A stretch of DNA of 33,684 bases from a virus. Made by a program: the position numbers and the translations under genes. Of this stretch, positions 1-6,527 are shown piece by piece. Each line of letters begins with the position of its first letter. Within the stretch, counting starts at the first letter, position 1. The notes under the pieces were generated by a model, which was not told the origin of the DNA, did not search any database, and saw only the letters and a list, made by a program, of their open reading frames with translations. The stretch spans positions 1 through 33,684 of the IMG/VR virus record IMGVR_UViG_3300006192_000019; one strand, 5' to 3'.

Positions 1-364
1 TATATATATCTTCTAGTTTTTTGCCTTTATTTACATCAAGATTTTTGATTAAACTAATGACTTCATTAATAAAGATAACAAAAGTGGTTAATCTTTGTTG
101 GCCATCAACAACATGAAAAGGCTTATAGCCAAAATCATTAATTAGCCACCTCTCACTAACCCAGTTTCCATTATTGTATTCAGAACTTGGAACTTCCTTT
201 AGTGAAAGCAGTCCTGTGTAATGATATCTGTCCTTTGGTAAATTAGTAATGTCTTCCCAAAAGTCTTTTAATTGTTCTTTTTGCCATGCATACCCTCTTT
301 GATAGTCAGGAATCTTAAAAATTCTTTCTTTAAAAATGCTCTTCAATGATTCTAAACTTTTCAT
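1..364 (-). CDS. DUF262 / GmrSD N-terminal-like protein, 3' part outside window
   Basis: The window cuts this gene: only the first 121 codons are visible. The protein begins MKSLESLKSIF, followed by IPDYQRGYAW at about residues 18-27 and VVDGQQRLTTF at about 88-98. These are the two signature motifs of the DUF262 (ParB-like, GmrS-type) domain, which in GmrSD enzymes belongs to NTP-dependent type IV restriction of modified DNA. The ATG sits after a GGGGGT ribosome-site-like run, 15 bases past the upstream stop, so it is the third gene of a short operon with the 81-aa and ImmA-like genes. Whether a GmrD-type HNH half follows cannot be seen. The family call is firm; a defence role is inferred from the family. 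Confidence 0.82.
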   Translation of the reverse strand, partial: MKSLESLKSIFKERIFKIPDYQRGYAWQKEQLKDFWEDITNLPKDRYHYTGLLSLKEVPSSEYNNGNWVSERWLINDFGYKPFHVVDGQQRLTTFVIFINEVISLIKNLDVNKGKKLEDIY

Positions 365-379
365 GATTTATAACCCCCG

Positions 380-625
380 TTAGTGTTTGTGATTCTTCTT
401 GTAATATCTTATTTTCAAAGTAGCTCCATTACCTTTTTTTGGTGAATAAAGTACTTCATCATCGTTGTACATGAGATCTCTCATTGCGTTACAACAAGAA
501 GGCATCCTGTGATTTGAGCCTGGATATCCACCAATTTCTCGATGAATGTCGCCGGATACAAGTTCTACATATTCACCATTCATGTTTTTAATTTTCCTCA
601 TTATTAATTCTTTAAAATCAATCAT
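380..625 (-). CDS. Small conserved-looking protein of unknown function (81 aa)
   Basis: The ATG is preceded by GGGAGG at a spacing of 8 bases. The protein is 81 aa, without membrane segment or signal peptide. Its core carries GDIHREIGGYPG at about residues 25-36, then NHRMPSCCNAM, and ends with a basic KGNGATLKIRYYKK stretch. I remember similar short proteins near restriction and mobile genes, but I cannot assign a domain or function. It lies between an ImmA/IrrE-like gene and a DUF262 gene in one operon, with 13 and 15 bases between the genes. A small DNA-binding fold is possible but is speculation. Confidence 0.7.
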   Translation of the reverse strand: MIDFKELIMRKIKNMNGEYVELVSGDIHREIGGYPGSNHRMPSCCNAMRDLMYNDDEVLYSPKKGNGATLKIRYYKKNHKH

Positions 626-638
626 TAAGCAAACCTCC

Positions 639-1103
639 CTATATGAATCCCTTGATACAATCAGGAATCACAGTTTTTATACCAAAATGTTCTAACATCA
701 TCTTATGTGCAAATGCTATTGCATCAATCTCAATCTCCTGCTTTAGATATTCTTTTTCTGGAATGTCTTTTTTTGTAGGCGAGTTATAGTTACTCATTTC
801 ATCTTTCCATTTTTGAATAGTAATTGAATCCTCAACTTCAGTTCCAGAATAATCACCATTTATCACTTTCCATTGAAAAGCATGTCTACTCTCATGGAAA
901 CAAGTAACCTGGATCTCCATTGGATTTGCTTGTTCTATCCACTCTTCATTAAATGCTATGATATATTTTTCCTTTAAGAATATGGAGTTGATTCCTTTTT
1001 CCGTTAAATCTTGGTTATAAAAAAACTGCACGTTAGGAGTTTCTATACCTAGAATCCGTGCAGCTAAAGTAGTCCCATTGATCGCAACTTCGTAGTTATC
1101 CAT
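639..1103 (-). CDS. ImmA/IrrE-like zinc metallopeptidase (154 aa)
   Basis: HESRH at about residues 91-95 fits the HExxH zinc-protease motif, and a downstream EIEIDAIAFA helix could supply the third ligand, as in ImmA/IrrE peptidases. ImmA-type proteases cleave phage or ICE repressors; IrrE-type ones cleave stress repressors. No Xre-type repressor gene lies beside it, so the substrate is unknown. I chose ATG 1103, because GGAGGAG lies 6 bases before it; an in-frame TTG at 1118 overlaps that ribosome site. It is the first gene of a three-gene operon with its own extended -10 promoter, just beyond the recombinase terminator. It could be host sequence or prophage cargo. Confidence 0.7.
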   Translation of the reverse strand: MDNYEVAINGTTLAARILGIETPNVQFFYNQDLTEKGINSIFLKEKYIIAFNEEWIEQANPMEIQVTCFHESRHAFQWKVINGDYSGTEVEDSITIQKWKDEMSNYNSPTKKDIPEKEYLKQEIEIDAIAFAHKMMLEHFGIKTVIPDCIKGFI

Positions 1104-1136
1104 GATGTGCTCCTCCAAGATATTCTCTTAACTAAA

Positions 1137-1165
1137 ATTATAACATATTTTCTTAATTATAAAAA
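1137..1165 (-). promoter_or_regulatory. Promoter of the ImmA/81-aa/DUF262 operon
   Basis: On the minus strand TGTTATAAT gives a perfect -10 with a TGn extension (-10 at 1137-1142). The -35 region around 1160-1165 is T-rich and weak. The site lies 34 bases upstream of the ImmA-like ATG and just past the recombinase terminator, so this operon can be expressed independently. Confidence 0.6.
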
Positions 1166-1168
1166 TAC

Positions 1169-1195
1169 AAAAAAGCCGCCTTTTTAATAAGCGAC
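1169..1195 (-). terminator. Terminator of the recombinase operon
   Basis: Directly after the stop of the second recombinase, the minus strand reads GTCGCTT, a short A-rich loop, AAGGCGGC (one bulge and one G-U pair), then TTTTTTG. This is a rho-independent terminator shape. Confidence 0.65.
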
Positions 1196-2779
1196 TTAAC
1201 TCGTTTTAATTGTTACACCACTATGAAACTTAAACGTGATACTTTGATTTCTATGTACAACTGCACTTTCCACCATAAGCATCCATATTCGTTCATTCCA
1301 ATCAACTAGTTCGTCTTCTGATTCTATTAAATTGTTGATGAACGTTTGCATCGTTTTCTTTTGTCCTAATTTAGACTCTTTTTCAGTGATTAACCCATCT
1401 AAATAATCCTTTAATTTATCATAACGAGCCGACAACTTTTCATATTTCTTGTTATAGGCATCAATGTCCGTGTCTGTCTTAGAATTTTCCATTACCAGTT
1501 TATTAACGAGTTCTGTAATTACTACCATCTCATCATCTATTTTGGTAATTTCTGAATCAATCTTGGTAGTATCCGTCAGTAGTTTAATAATGTCTTTAGT
1601 ATCTTTTATGACTCGTTGTTTGTCTTTGGCCATTAGATTGTATGCTTTAATAAACTGTCTCTTAATGTCATCTTCATTGAGGTGTGGTGTTTTACATTTA
1701 TCTTTTCCTTTGTGAAACTTACTATTACATTGATACACAAATCGTTCATATTTAGTATTCGTGTGCCATTTCTTCTTCCCATAGAAACTCCCGCAATCTT
1801 CACATATAAGCTTTGATGCAAAAACATCAGATGAAGAGTAATGTGCACCAAGCTTATTACGTCGTTCAATTTCAATTTGAACTTGCTCCCATGTATCTCT
1901 ATCGATAATGGCTGGATGATTGTTTTCTACATAGTACTGTGGTATCTGTCCTGTATTAATTGCTTTGGAGTGATCTAGATAATTTACTGTGTATGTTTTT
2001 TGAAGTAGTGCATCACCTTTATACTTTTCATTAGTAAGAATCGATGTCACCACATTTGTTTGCCATTTCGTTGATTTACCACTTGGCGTTTTAATATGTT
2101 GTGATTTAAGATACTTTGCTATGCCTGTTGGTGTTTTACCTTCAACAAGAAACATTCGATAAATATCCCTAACGATTACTGCTTGGTCTTCATCAATCAC
2201 AATCTTGTCATCTTCCTTCTTGTATCCGAGAAATCTTTTATATGCAAACGATACTTTACCTTCCTGGAAACCAACTCGTTTTCCCCAAGTTACGTTTTGA
2301 CTAATGGAGCGTGATTCCTCTTGGGCTATTGATGCCATAATGGTTAAGATAAGTTCACTCTTTGGATCCAGTGTCCATAGATTTTCCTTTTCAAAGAAGA
2401 CTTCAATACCTTTTGCTTTAAGTTTACGCACAAATGAGATTGTATCTAGTGTGTTTCTAGCAAAACGTGAGATTGATTTAGTGATGATCAGATTGATTTT
2501 ACCGTTTAGTGCATCTTTAATCATTCTATTAAACTCAGTACGCTTTTTGGTTGTTGTTCCGGATAATCCTTCATCAGCGTAAACTTCGGTATACTCCCAG
2601 TCAGGTTTTTCTTGAATGTATTTTTTATAGAAATTCACCTGAGCCTCGTAACTCGTGTACTGTTCATCGCTGTTTGTTGAAACCCTAGCGTATGCGGCTA
2701 CTTTCTTAACATGATTCGCATGGATAGGCATTTGTGTAATAGGATTAATTGTTGATGGTATGACTGTGACTTTAGGCAT
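1196..2779 (-). CDS. Large serine recombinase, second of a pair (527 aa)
   Basis: The N-terminal resolvase domain contains VAAYARVST with the presumed nucleophile Ser34. It is followed by the Recombinase domain, a zinc ribbon (CEDCG near residue 330, later cysteines at CNSKFHKGKDKC) and a long coiled coil at about residues 400-470, as in phage and ICE large serine integrases. ATG 2779 is chosen because GGAGGTGGAGAAA precedes it; the in-frame ATG at 2794 would contain that ribosome site. The start overlaps the stop of the upstream recombinase (ATGCCTAA), so translation is probably coupled. It likely acts in integration or excision; the partner relationship is inferred from the tandem arrangement. 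Confidence 0.93.
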   Translation of the reverse strand: MPKVTVIPSTINPITQMPIHANHVKKVAAYARVSTNSDEQYTSYEAQVNFYKKYIQEKPDWEYTEVYADEGLSGTTTKKRTEFNRMIKDALNGKINLIITKSISRFARNTLDTISFVRKLKAKGIEVFFEKENLWTLDPKSELILTIMASIAQEESRSISQNVTWGKRVGFQEGKVSFAYKRFLGYKKEDDKIVIDEDQAVIVRDIYRMFLVEGKTPTGIAKYLKSQHIKTPSGKSTKWQTNVVTSILTNEKYKGDALLQKTYTVNYLDHSKAINTGQIPQYYVENNHPAIIDRDTWEQVQIEIERRNKLGAHYSSSDVFASKLICEDCGSFYGKKKWHTNTKYERFVYQCNSKFHKGKDKCKTPHLNEDDIKRQFIKAYNLMAKDKQRVIKDTKDIIKLLTDTTKIDSEITKIDDEMVVITELVNKLVMENSKTDTDIDAYNKKYEKLSARYDKLKDYLDGLITEKESKLGQKKTMQTFINNLIESEDELVDWNERIWMLMVESAVVHRNQSITFKFHSGVTIKTS

Positions 2780-4085
2780 TTTCTCCACCTCCATGATGCT
2801 GTTCTAGTGCTCTTAATCGTGCTTGTTCTTTCATTTCAGGTGTCCAACTCTTACTTCTAGACTTATGTTTCCATCGGTAGTTTAATATCTTCCCGTCTTT
2901 CATATGAAATTCTAACATCCTATTTTCTTGAACGATTATCTTGGTTACCTTTGATTTGAATGTAGCCTCATTATTTTGGTCCATCTCTAAAATGTGATTA
3001 GAAGCTTCAACGATGATGTTGTGTGGGACTAGTTTAGAATCACAAACATCTTGACCTTTACTTGCTGATTTCGAACAAATCCAAATGTCCTTCTTTCTCA
3101 TTTTCTTAGGTGTATAAGTTGAACCACAAATTCCACATTGTATTAATCCATGTAGAAACGTCTTTTTCTTTGGTAGATTAGATTTGTTTTTAATGGCTCG
3201 TTGATGTTTAAGTTTTTGTACTTTGTCGAATAGTTCATTGCTTATGATTGCCTCATGGTTTCCTTTAACCAGATACCGATCCAGTTCTCCTTTATTAATA
3301 ACCTGTTTCTTTGATAAGTGATTATTCAAGTATGTCTTTTGTAATAGTAAATCACCTGTATAATTACGATTTGAGAGAATCTTTATAATCGATGTTGGAC
3401 CCCACTTTTTAGATTCTTTTGGTTTTATACCCTTTGCATCTAGTATTTGACAAATTGCTTCAGCACCATTACCATCAACATATAGTTTGTAGATGAGCTG
3501 CACCAATTCAGCTTCTTTAGGAATCACACGAAACGCCTTATTCTTTAAGTTATACCCAAGAGGCGATCGTCCTCCCCAAATCTCACCTTGCTGAAATTCC
3601 TTCTTAATGCGCCATTTCATATTTTCTGAAACACTTCTTGATTCTTCCTGTGCTACAGATGCCAATAACGTAAGTACCATTTCTCCTTCGCTGCTTATTG
3701 AGTGAATATTCTGTTCTTCAAAAAATACATCAACATTTAGTTTATCAAGTTCTCTTACAGTCTCAAGAAGTGTCATTGTATTTCTTGCAAACCTTGATAT
3801 AGACTTTGTAATAATCATATCAATTTTCCCTGCTTTGGAATCTTCTAATAACTGTTGAAACTCTTCTCTTGAATCTTTGGTTCCTGTGAGAGCTTCATCT
3901 GCATACACGCCAGCAAACTGCCAATCATTATTATCTTGAATCATTTTCTTATAATAATTAATTTGAGCAGATAAGGAATGTAACATTGCATCTTTACCAT
4001 TAGATACTCTCGCATAAGCAGCGACTCTAGTTTTCTTTGGTAATTTGGATAATGCTTCGATTTTGGTTATCTTCTTTTCCTTCAT
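2772..4085 (-). CDS. Large serine recombinase, first of a pair (437 aa)
   Basis: The N-terminus contains RVAAYARVSNGKD, with the presumed catalytic Ser28, then the resolvase core (MIITKSISRFARN), a Recombinase domain and a zinc ribbon starting CGICGSTY. Unlike its neighbour it lacks a long coiled coil after the zinc ribbon and ends with a basic tail, making it about 90 residues shorter. GAGGAGG stands 5 bases before the ATG. The two proteins are alike but clearly diverged, as in the CcrA/CcrB pair of staphylococcal cassettes. Either both are needed for excision, or one is the integrase and the other a second-element relic; the sequence does not decide. Confidence 0.93.
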   Translation of the reverse strand: MKEKKITKIEALSKLPKKTRVAAYARVSNGKDAMLHSLSAQINYYKKMIQDNNDWQFAGVYADEALTGTKDSREEFQQLLEDSKAGKIDMIITKSISRFARNTMTLLETVRELDKLNVDVFFEEQNIHSISSEGEMVLTLLASVAQEESRSVSENMKWRIKKEFQQGEIWGGRSPLGYNLKNKAFRVIPKEAELVQLIYKLYVDGNGAEAICQILDAKGIKPKESKKWGPTSIIKILSNRNYTGDLLLQKTYLNNHLSKKQVINKGELDRYLVKGNHEAIISNELFDKVQKLKHQRAIKNKSNLPKKKTFLHGLIQCGICGSTYTPKKMRKKDIWICSKSASKGQDVCDSKLVPHNIIVEASNHILEMDQNNEATFKSKVTKIIVQENRMLEFHMKDGKILNYRWKHKSRSKSWTPEMKEQARLRALEQHHGGGENA

Positions 4086-4299
4086 CTTTTACCTCCTCTT
4101 TGGTTACACCATATATCACTCTTTTAGGGGGTTTAGTCAAGTTGTTAAGACGATGAATGTTACCTTTATTGATACAATATTTGTCTGCTAAAAATGCTTC
4201 TGCTTTAAGATATTCAGATTTACTCAAAATCGCCTCCTCAAACATTGATTTAACGGGTGTGATGGATAAGTAATACATTTCTAAATTAGATCGATTCAT
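4027..4299 (-). CDS. SHOCT-like small protein of the recombinase operon (90 aa)
   Basis: A helical protein with ILSKSEYLKAEAFLADKYCI at about residues 24-43, matching the pattern of SHOCT-like small proteins that accompany serine recombinases in Firmicutes elements, followed by NIHRLNNL and a charged tail. It starts within the stop region of the zinc-finger gene (AATGAATC) and its 3' end overlaps the first recombinase by 59 bases, so all four genes are tightly coupled. No enzymatic motif is present. A role in recombination control or directionality is a guess from context. Confidence 0.7.
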   Translation of the reverse strand: MNRSNLEMYYLSITPVKSMFEEAILSKSEYLKAEAFLADKYCINKGNIHRLNNLTKPPKRVIYGVTKEEVKDEGKEDNQNRSIIQITKEN

Positions 4300-4552
4300 T
4301 GTGACTTGATCCTTTTCTTTTTACGTTCCACCATTGCCATCTGCATCTATCTGAACAGAATATCTTTTTCTTTTTCCCTTTTACAGACTTCATCTCAAGA
4401 CCACAGTTTTTGCAATAACCAACAAGGCTTTCCTCTTCCATTCTCAAACAAGCATAACGAACAGTATCAACTTTTAGATCCAGCTCATTAGCAATCTTTT
4501 TGTATCCATATCCTTTGTCTCTTAACTCTTTAATTAATGTGTCATTATTCAT
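4286..4552 (-). CDS. HTH plus zinc-finger helper protein of the recombinase operon (88 aa)
   Basis: Residues 5-40 form a helix-turn-helix (ELRDKGYGYKKIANELDLK, then VDTVRYACLR). Residues 47-75 hold a CxxC...CxxxC zinc finger (CKNCG, then CSDRCRWQWW). Such proteins, often labelled sigma-70-like, stand immediately before serine recombinase pairs in Firmicutes phages and conjugative elements. GGAGG lies 9 bases before the ATG, inside the end of the 35-codon gene. It likely binds DNA and may regulate the operon or the recombination reaction; this role is inferred. Confidence 0.78.
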   Translation of the reverse strand: MNNDTLIKELRDKGYGYKKIANELDLKVDTVRYACLRMEEESLVGYCKNCGLEMKSVKGKKKKIFCSDRCRWQWWNVKRKGSSHNESI

Positions 4553-4652
4553 ACGAACTACCTCCTAAATCATAGTCCGCAGAAATCGTGTAAAAGTTCG
4601 GGTCTGTAATAAAAATATTAGTAATATCTGTTTTTCTTATAATTAATTTCAT
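4545..4652 (-). CDS. Small leader gene of the recombinase operon (35 aa)
   Basis: A short open frame starts at ATG 4652 with AAGGAGG eight bases upstream, the best ribosome site in this region. It encodes MKLIIRKTDIT, then TDPNFYTISADYDLGG, and ends SSYE. Its stop TAA overlaps the start of the zinc-finger gene (TATGAATAATGA), and that gene's GGAGG lies within it, so coupling is likely. The product is unrecognised and has no membrane segment. Its 3' half carries one copy of the 47-nt repeat also found near 32.8 kb. It could be a real microprotein or a leader that sets translation of the operon. Confidence 0.6.
   Translation of the reverse strand: MKLIIRKTDITNIFITDPNFYTISADYDLGGSSYE
4561..4607. 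repeat. Bipartite 47-nt repeat, copy A
   Basis: Ungapped match to 32766-32812 in the same orientation: 33 of 47 bases agree. Two conserved blocks, one ending TAGTCCGCA (19/21) and the other AAAAGTTCGGGT (12/12), flank a 10-base block that differs completely. This copy is inside the 35-codon gene. Confidence 0.7.
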
Positions 4653-4715
4653 GTGTGATACCTCCTTCATCAGTTAAATGGCGAGGTATAACACGATTTG
4701 CCAATAAACATTGAA
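4583..4715 (-). promoter_or_regulatory. Putative recombinase-operon promoter with a 9-bp inverted repeat
   Basis: On the minus strand TGTTATAC gives an extended -10-like sequence (4686-4691), with a weak TTCAAT at 4710-4715, 18 bases upstream. AAATCGTGT at 4583-4591 and ACACGATTT at 4691-4699 form a perfect 9-bp inverted repeat; one arm overlaps the spacer and the other lies about 100 bases downstream in the transcript. Binding by a regulator or a recombinase is possible. Confidence 0.35.
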
Positions 4716-4727
4716 AAATATGCAAAT

Positions 4728-4758
4728 AAAAAAAGCCGTACCTTTTTACCAGTACGGC
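4728..4758 (-). terminator. Strong rho-independent terminator after the SSB-like gene
   Basis: The minus strand reads GCCGTAC, loop TGGTAAAAAG, GTACGGC, then seven T. A perfect 7-bp GC-rich stem with a T-run closes the SSB-like unit and insulates it from the recombinase operon. Confidence 0.88.
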
Positions 4759-4776
4759 CAATTTCTAAATCTATGC

Positions 4777-5034
4777 TTATTCTTTTGCGTTAATGAATGT
4801 TACTTTTTCTCCAACAATCCTTAAGATGTTGTCATCAATATAAAGTGATGCTTTAACTCCTATCGTTGAGTTTTCGGAAAGGTACTCCATAACATTTTCC
4901 ATGATGCCATCACTTAAGGTGACAGGAATCAAATCTGAATCCTTTTCATTAGGTCTCTTGATATCGATTGAAACAATACCTGCTAACTTATCGAGTTTCT
5001 TAACTCGTCCTACTAAAATCACTTGATTCAACAT
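4777..5034 (-). CDS. Short SSB-like OB-fold protein (85 aa)
   Basis: The N-terminus MLNQVILVGRVKK matches the start of bacterial single-stranded-DNA-binding proteins, and the ENVMEYLSENSTIGV segment matches the helix-plus-strand region of the OB fold. The protein is only 85 aa against about 110-180 for usual SSBs. It lacks tryptophans and the acidic C-terminal tail that recruits partners. It is monocistronic, with its own promoter (5063-5091) and terminator (4728-4758), and sits between the holin-like genes and the recombinases, far from the replication genes. That layout suggests expression in the lysogen. Function beyond nucleic-acid binding is unknown. Confidence 0.68.
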   Translation of the reverse strand: MLNQVILVGRVKKLDKLAGIVSIDIKRPNEKDSDLIPVTLSDGIMENVMEYLSENSTIGVKASLYIDDNILRIVGEKVTFINAKE

Positions 5035-5062
5035 GCTTTTCCTCCTTGATTTGGTATGTCAC

Positions 5063-5091
5063 ATATTACCTAAATAAAGGCACTATAGCAA
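5063..5091 (-). promoter_or_regulatory. Promoter of the SSB-like gene
   Basis: The minus strand shows TTGCTA (5086-5091), a 17-base spacer and TAATAT (5063-5068), each matching four of six consensus bases. It lies directly after the preceding stop and about 30 bases before the SSB-like ATG, which has its own AAGGAGG. Confidence 0.5.
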
Positions 5092-5094
5092 GTA

Positions 5095-5589
5095 TTATTG
5101 AGCTTTCTTATTGAGCTTTTCAGCAATGATTTTCTCGGCTTCAGATAAGGTTTCTTTACCTTGCATTTTATTACTGAAAGAGATGTAGTCATCGATAATT
5201 GATTCAATTCTAGACTGATTCGTTTCTACAAACTCTACAGCCTTTTCAGTAGATCCTGTAACATTACTTACCCACTCACTAAAACGCGATATAACGGCAA
5301 GTTTCTTCTCATCACCTGCAAGGAAAGCTTCACCCTTTTGTTTGGCAATCTGATTCTTCTCTTCTACAATCATAATAAATTCTTTGATTGTTTTTTGAAC
5401 ACTCTCATCAAACACTACATTAGTTGCCTTGCTGACAAGATCATATACGTTTTCTGCAGTATTCTTCAAATCATCTTTTACTTCTTTGATTACCTCATCC
5501 AATGATTGGTCTTTTCTGAACTTTGATGTTACATAAAGTGCAAGTAGGCCTAGTGATGTGATGAGTAAAATTATCTCAAGTGTTGTCAT
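5095..5589 (-). CDS. Membrane-anchored holin-like protein (164 aa)
   Basis: Residues 4-20 are a single hydrophobic segment (IILLITSLGLLALYV) followed by a basic KFRKD, so the rest is expected in the cytoplasm. The remaining 140 residues are helical and charged. This design resembles LL-H-type phage holins (phage_holin_6_1), although single-segment holins are hard to prove by sequence. It is the last gene of the late operon, overlapping the previous gene by 14 bases, in the position of the lysis cassette. No endolysin accompanies it. A structural membrane-bound role is the alternative. Confidence 0.5.
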   Translation of the reverse strand: MTTLEIILLITSLGLLALYVTSKFRKDQSLDEVIKEVKDDLKNTAENVYDLVSKATNVVFDESVQKTIKEFIMIVEEKNQIAKQKGEAFLAGDEKKLAVISRFSEWVSNVTGSTEKAVEFVETNQSRIESIIDDYISFSNKMQGKETLSEAEKIIAEKLNKKAQ

Positions 5590-5902
5590 TTTCTTTTCCT
5601 CCTATATGTCGATAAATATTAACTTGTGAATCCTCTAATCTAGTTACTCGATGTTCAAGTACATTTACATCCTTCTTTAACGATTTAATGTCCTTTGAAT
5701 GCATTTCCAGAAGGTTGATCATCTTCACATTTTGTTTATCGATTTTTTGTAAGTTTTCCATTATTTCATCGTTCTTTGACTTGTTGTTTTTCTCTTGTCT
5801 GTTGAATTGCTTTATTGTAGTAAGGATAACAACTACCATCGTAACAACCCAGTATATTAAATTTTCCATTCTGAATAGGTTTAAAAGGTTATCCCAGTCC
5901 AC
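5576..5902 (-). CDS. Membrane segment plus coiled-coil protein, holin/XhlA-like (108 aa)
   Basis: A hydrophobic segment at about residues 14-30 (LIYWVVTMVVVILTTI) is followed by a long heptad-rich coiled coil (residues 40-95, ending HRVTRLEDSQ). The layout recalls XhlA-type haemolysin/holin accessory proteins, with order of parts reversed from XhlA. It overlaps the nucleotidyltransferase by 14 bases and the next membrane protein by 14 bases, so the three are co-translated. It probably acts with the 164-aa protein in lysis or membrane anchoring; the assignment is by context. Confidence 0.5.
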   Translation of the reverse strand: MDWDNLLNLFRMENLIYWVVTMVVVILTTIKQFNRQEKNNKSKNDEIMENLQKIDKQNVKMINLLEMHSKDIKSLKKDVNVLEHRVTRLEDSQVNIYRHIGGKENDNT

Positions 5903-6527
5903 TTTGCATCATCTCATTTCGGTAATTTTCTAAGTAGTCCAGTTGATCTTTAATCTCCTCTACATAGTTTTGTGCTATTTCGTTATCCCAGTTATTTTTA
6001 AAATCCATCATTTTTGTATACCACGGTTCCTCTACAACAAGTTCATATTTTCCGGTTTTTTCATAATGTTCAACCATACCTCTAATCCTAAACACATGAT
6101 AATGCGTTTTAAATGATGGATTTACTTCAAATCTGCTTCTTGTATAATCTAAAAATGACGATAGGTGATTGAGTATAAACACTTCATCAACTTGAGATAG
6201 CAAATCATCTACTTCCTTTTCAAACGAGGCTTGAATATAGTGTTCATATTTATCTAACACTAACAACGTATCGGCTGCTTGTTTGTAGTACGGAATCACT
6301 GTCTCATCGAATGTTTGCCTTTTTATAAATTCTTCTTTTGAAAATATAAAAAAATCTATCGTACCAATATATAGATGAAGGGTACCATTAAATCCTTCTA
6401 AGACTACTGTGACATCTTTATCACTTGAGTCACTGTTGATCCCATATGCTATTGATCCACCATAATAAATAAGGAGTATCTCCGTATTTGGAAACACTCC
6501 TTCAACTATTCGATATAACTCATTCAT
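5889..6527 (-). CDS. DNA-polymerase-beta-type nucleotidyltransferase (212 aa)
   Basis: The protein shows YYGGSIAYGINSDSSDKDV at residues 21-39: the GGS motif, then the metal-binding pair Asp36 and Asp38. A third acidic residue is in GTIDFF (Asp58), so the catalytic set looks complete. The GSxAYGxxxxxSDxD spacing is that of the COG3541/RlaP-like group, some of which act in RNA repair. ATG 6527 is chosen: GAGGAGG lies upstream in the previous gene and the overlap is 8 bases, whereas longer frames upstream run through that gene. It occupies the position normally held by an endolysin. Substrate unknown; it is a cargo gene candidate. Confidence 0.75.
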   Translation of the reverse strand: MNELYRIVEGVFPNTEILLIYYGGSIAYGINSDSSDKDVTVVLEGFNGTLHLYIGTIDFFIFSKEEFIKRQTFDETVIPYYKQAADTLLVLDKYEHYIQASFEKEVDDLLSQVDEVFILNHLSSFLDYTRSRFEVNPSFKTHYHVFRIRGMVEHYEKTGKYELVVEEPWYTKMMDFKNNWDNEIAQNYVEEIKDQLDYLENYRNEMMQSGLG

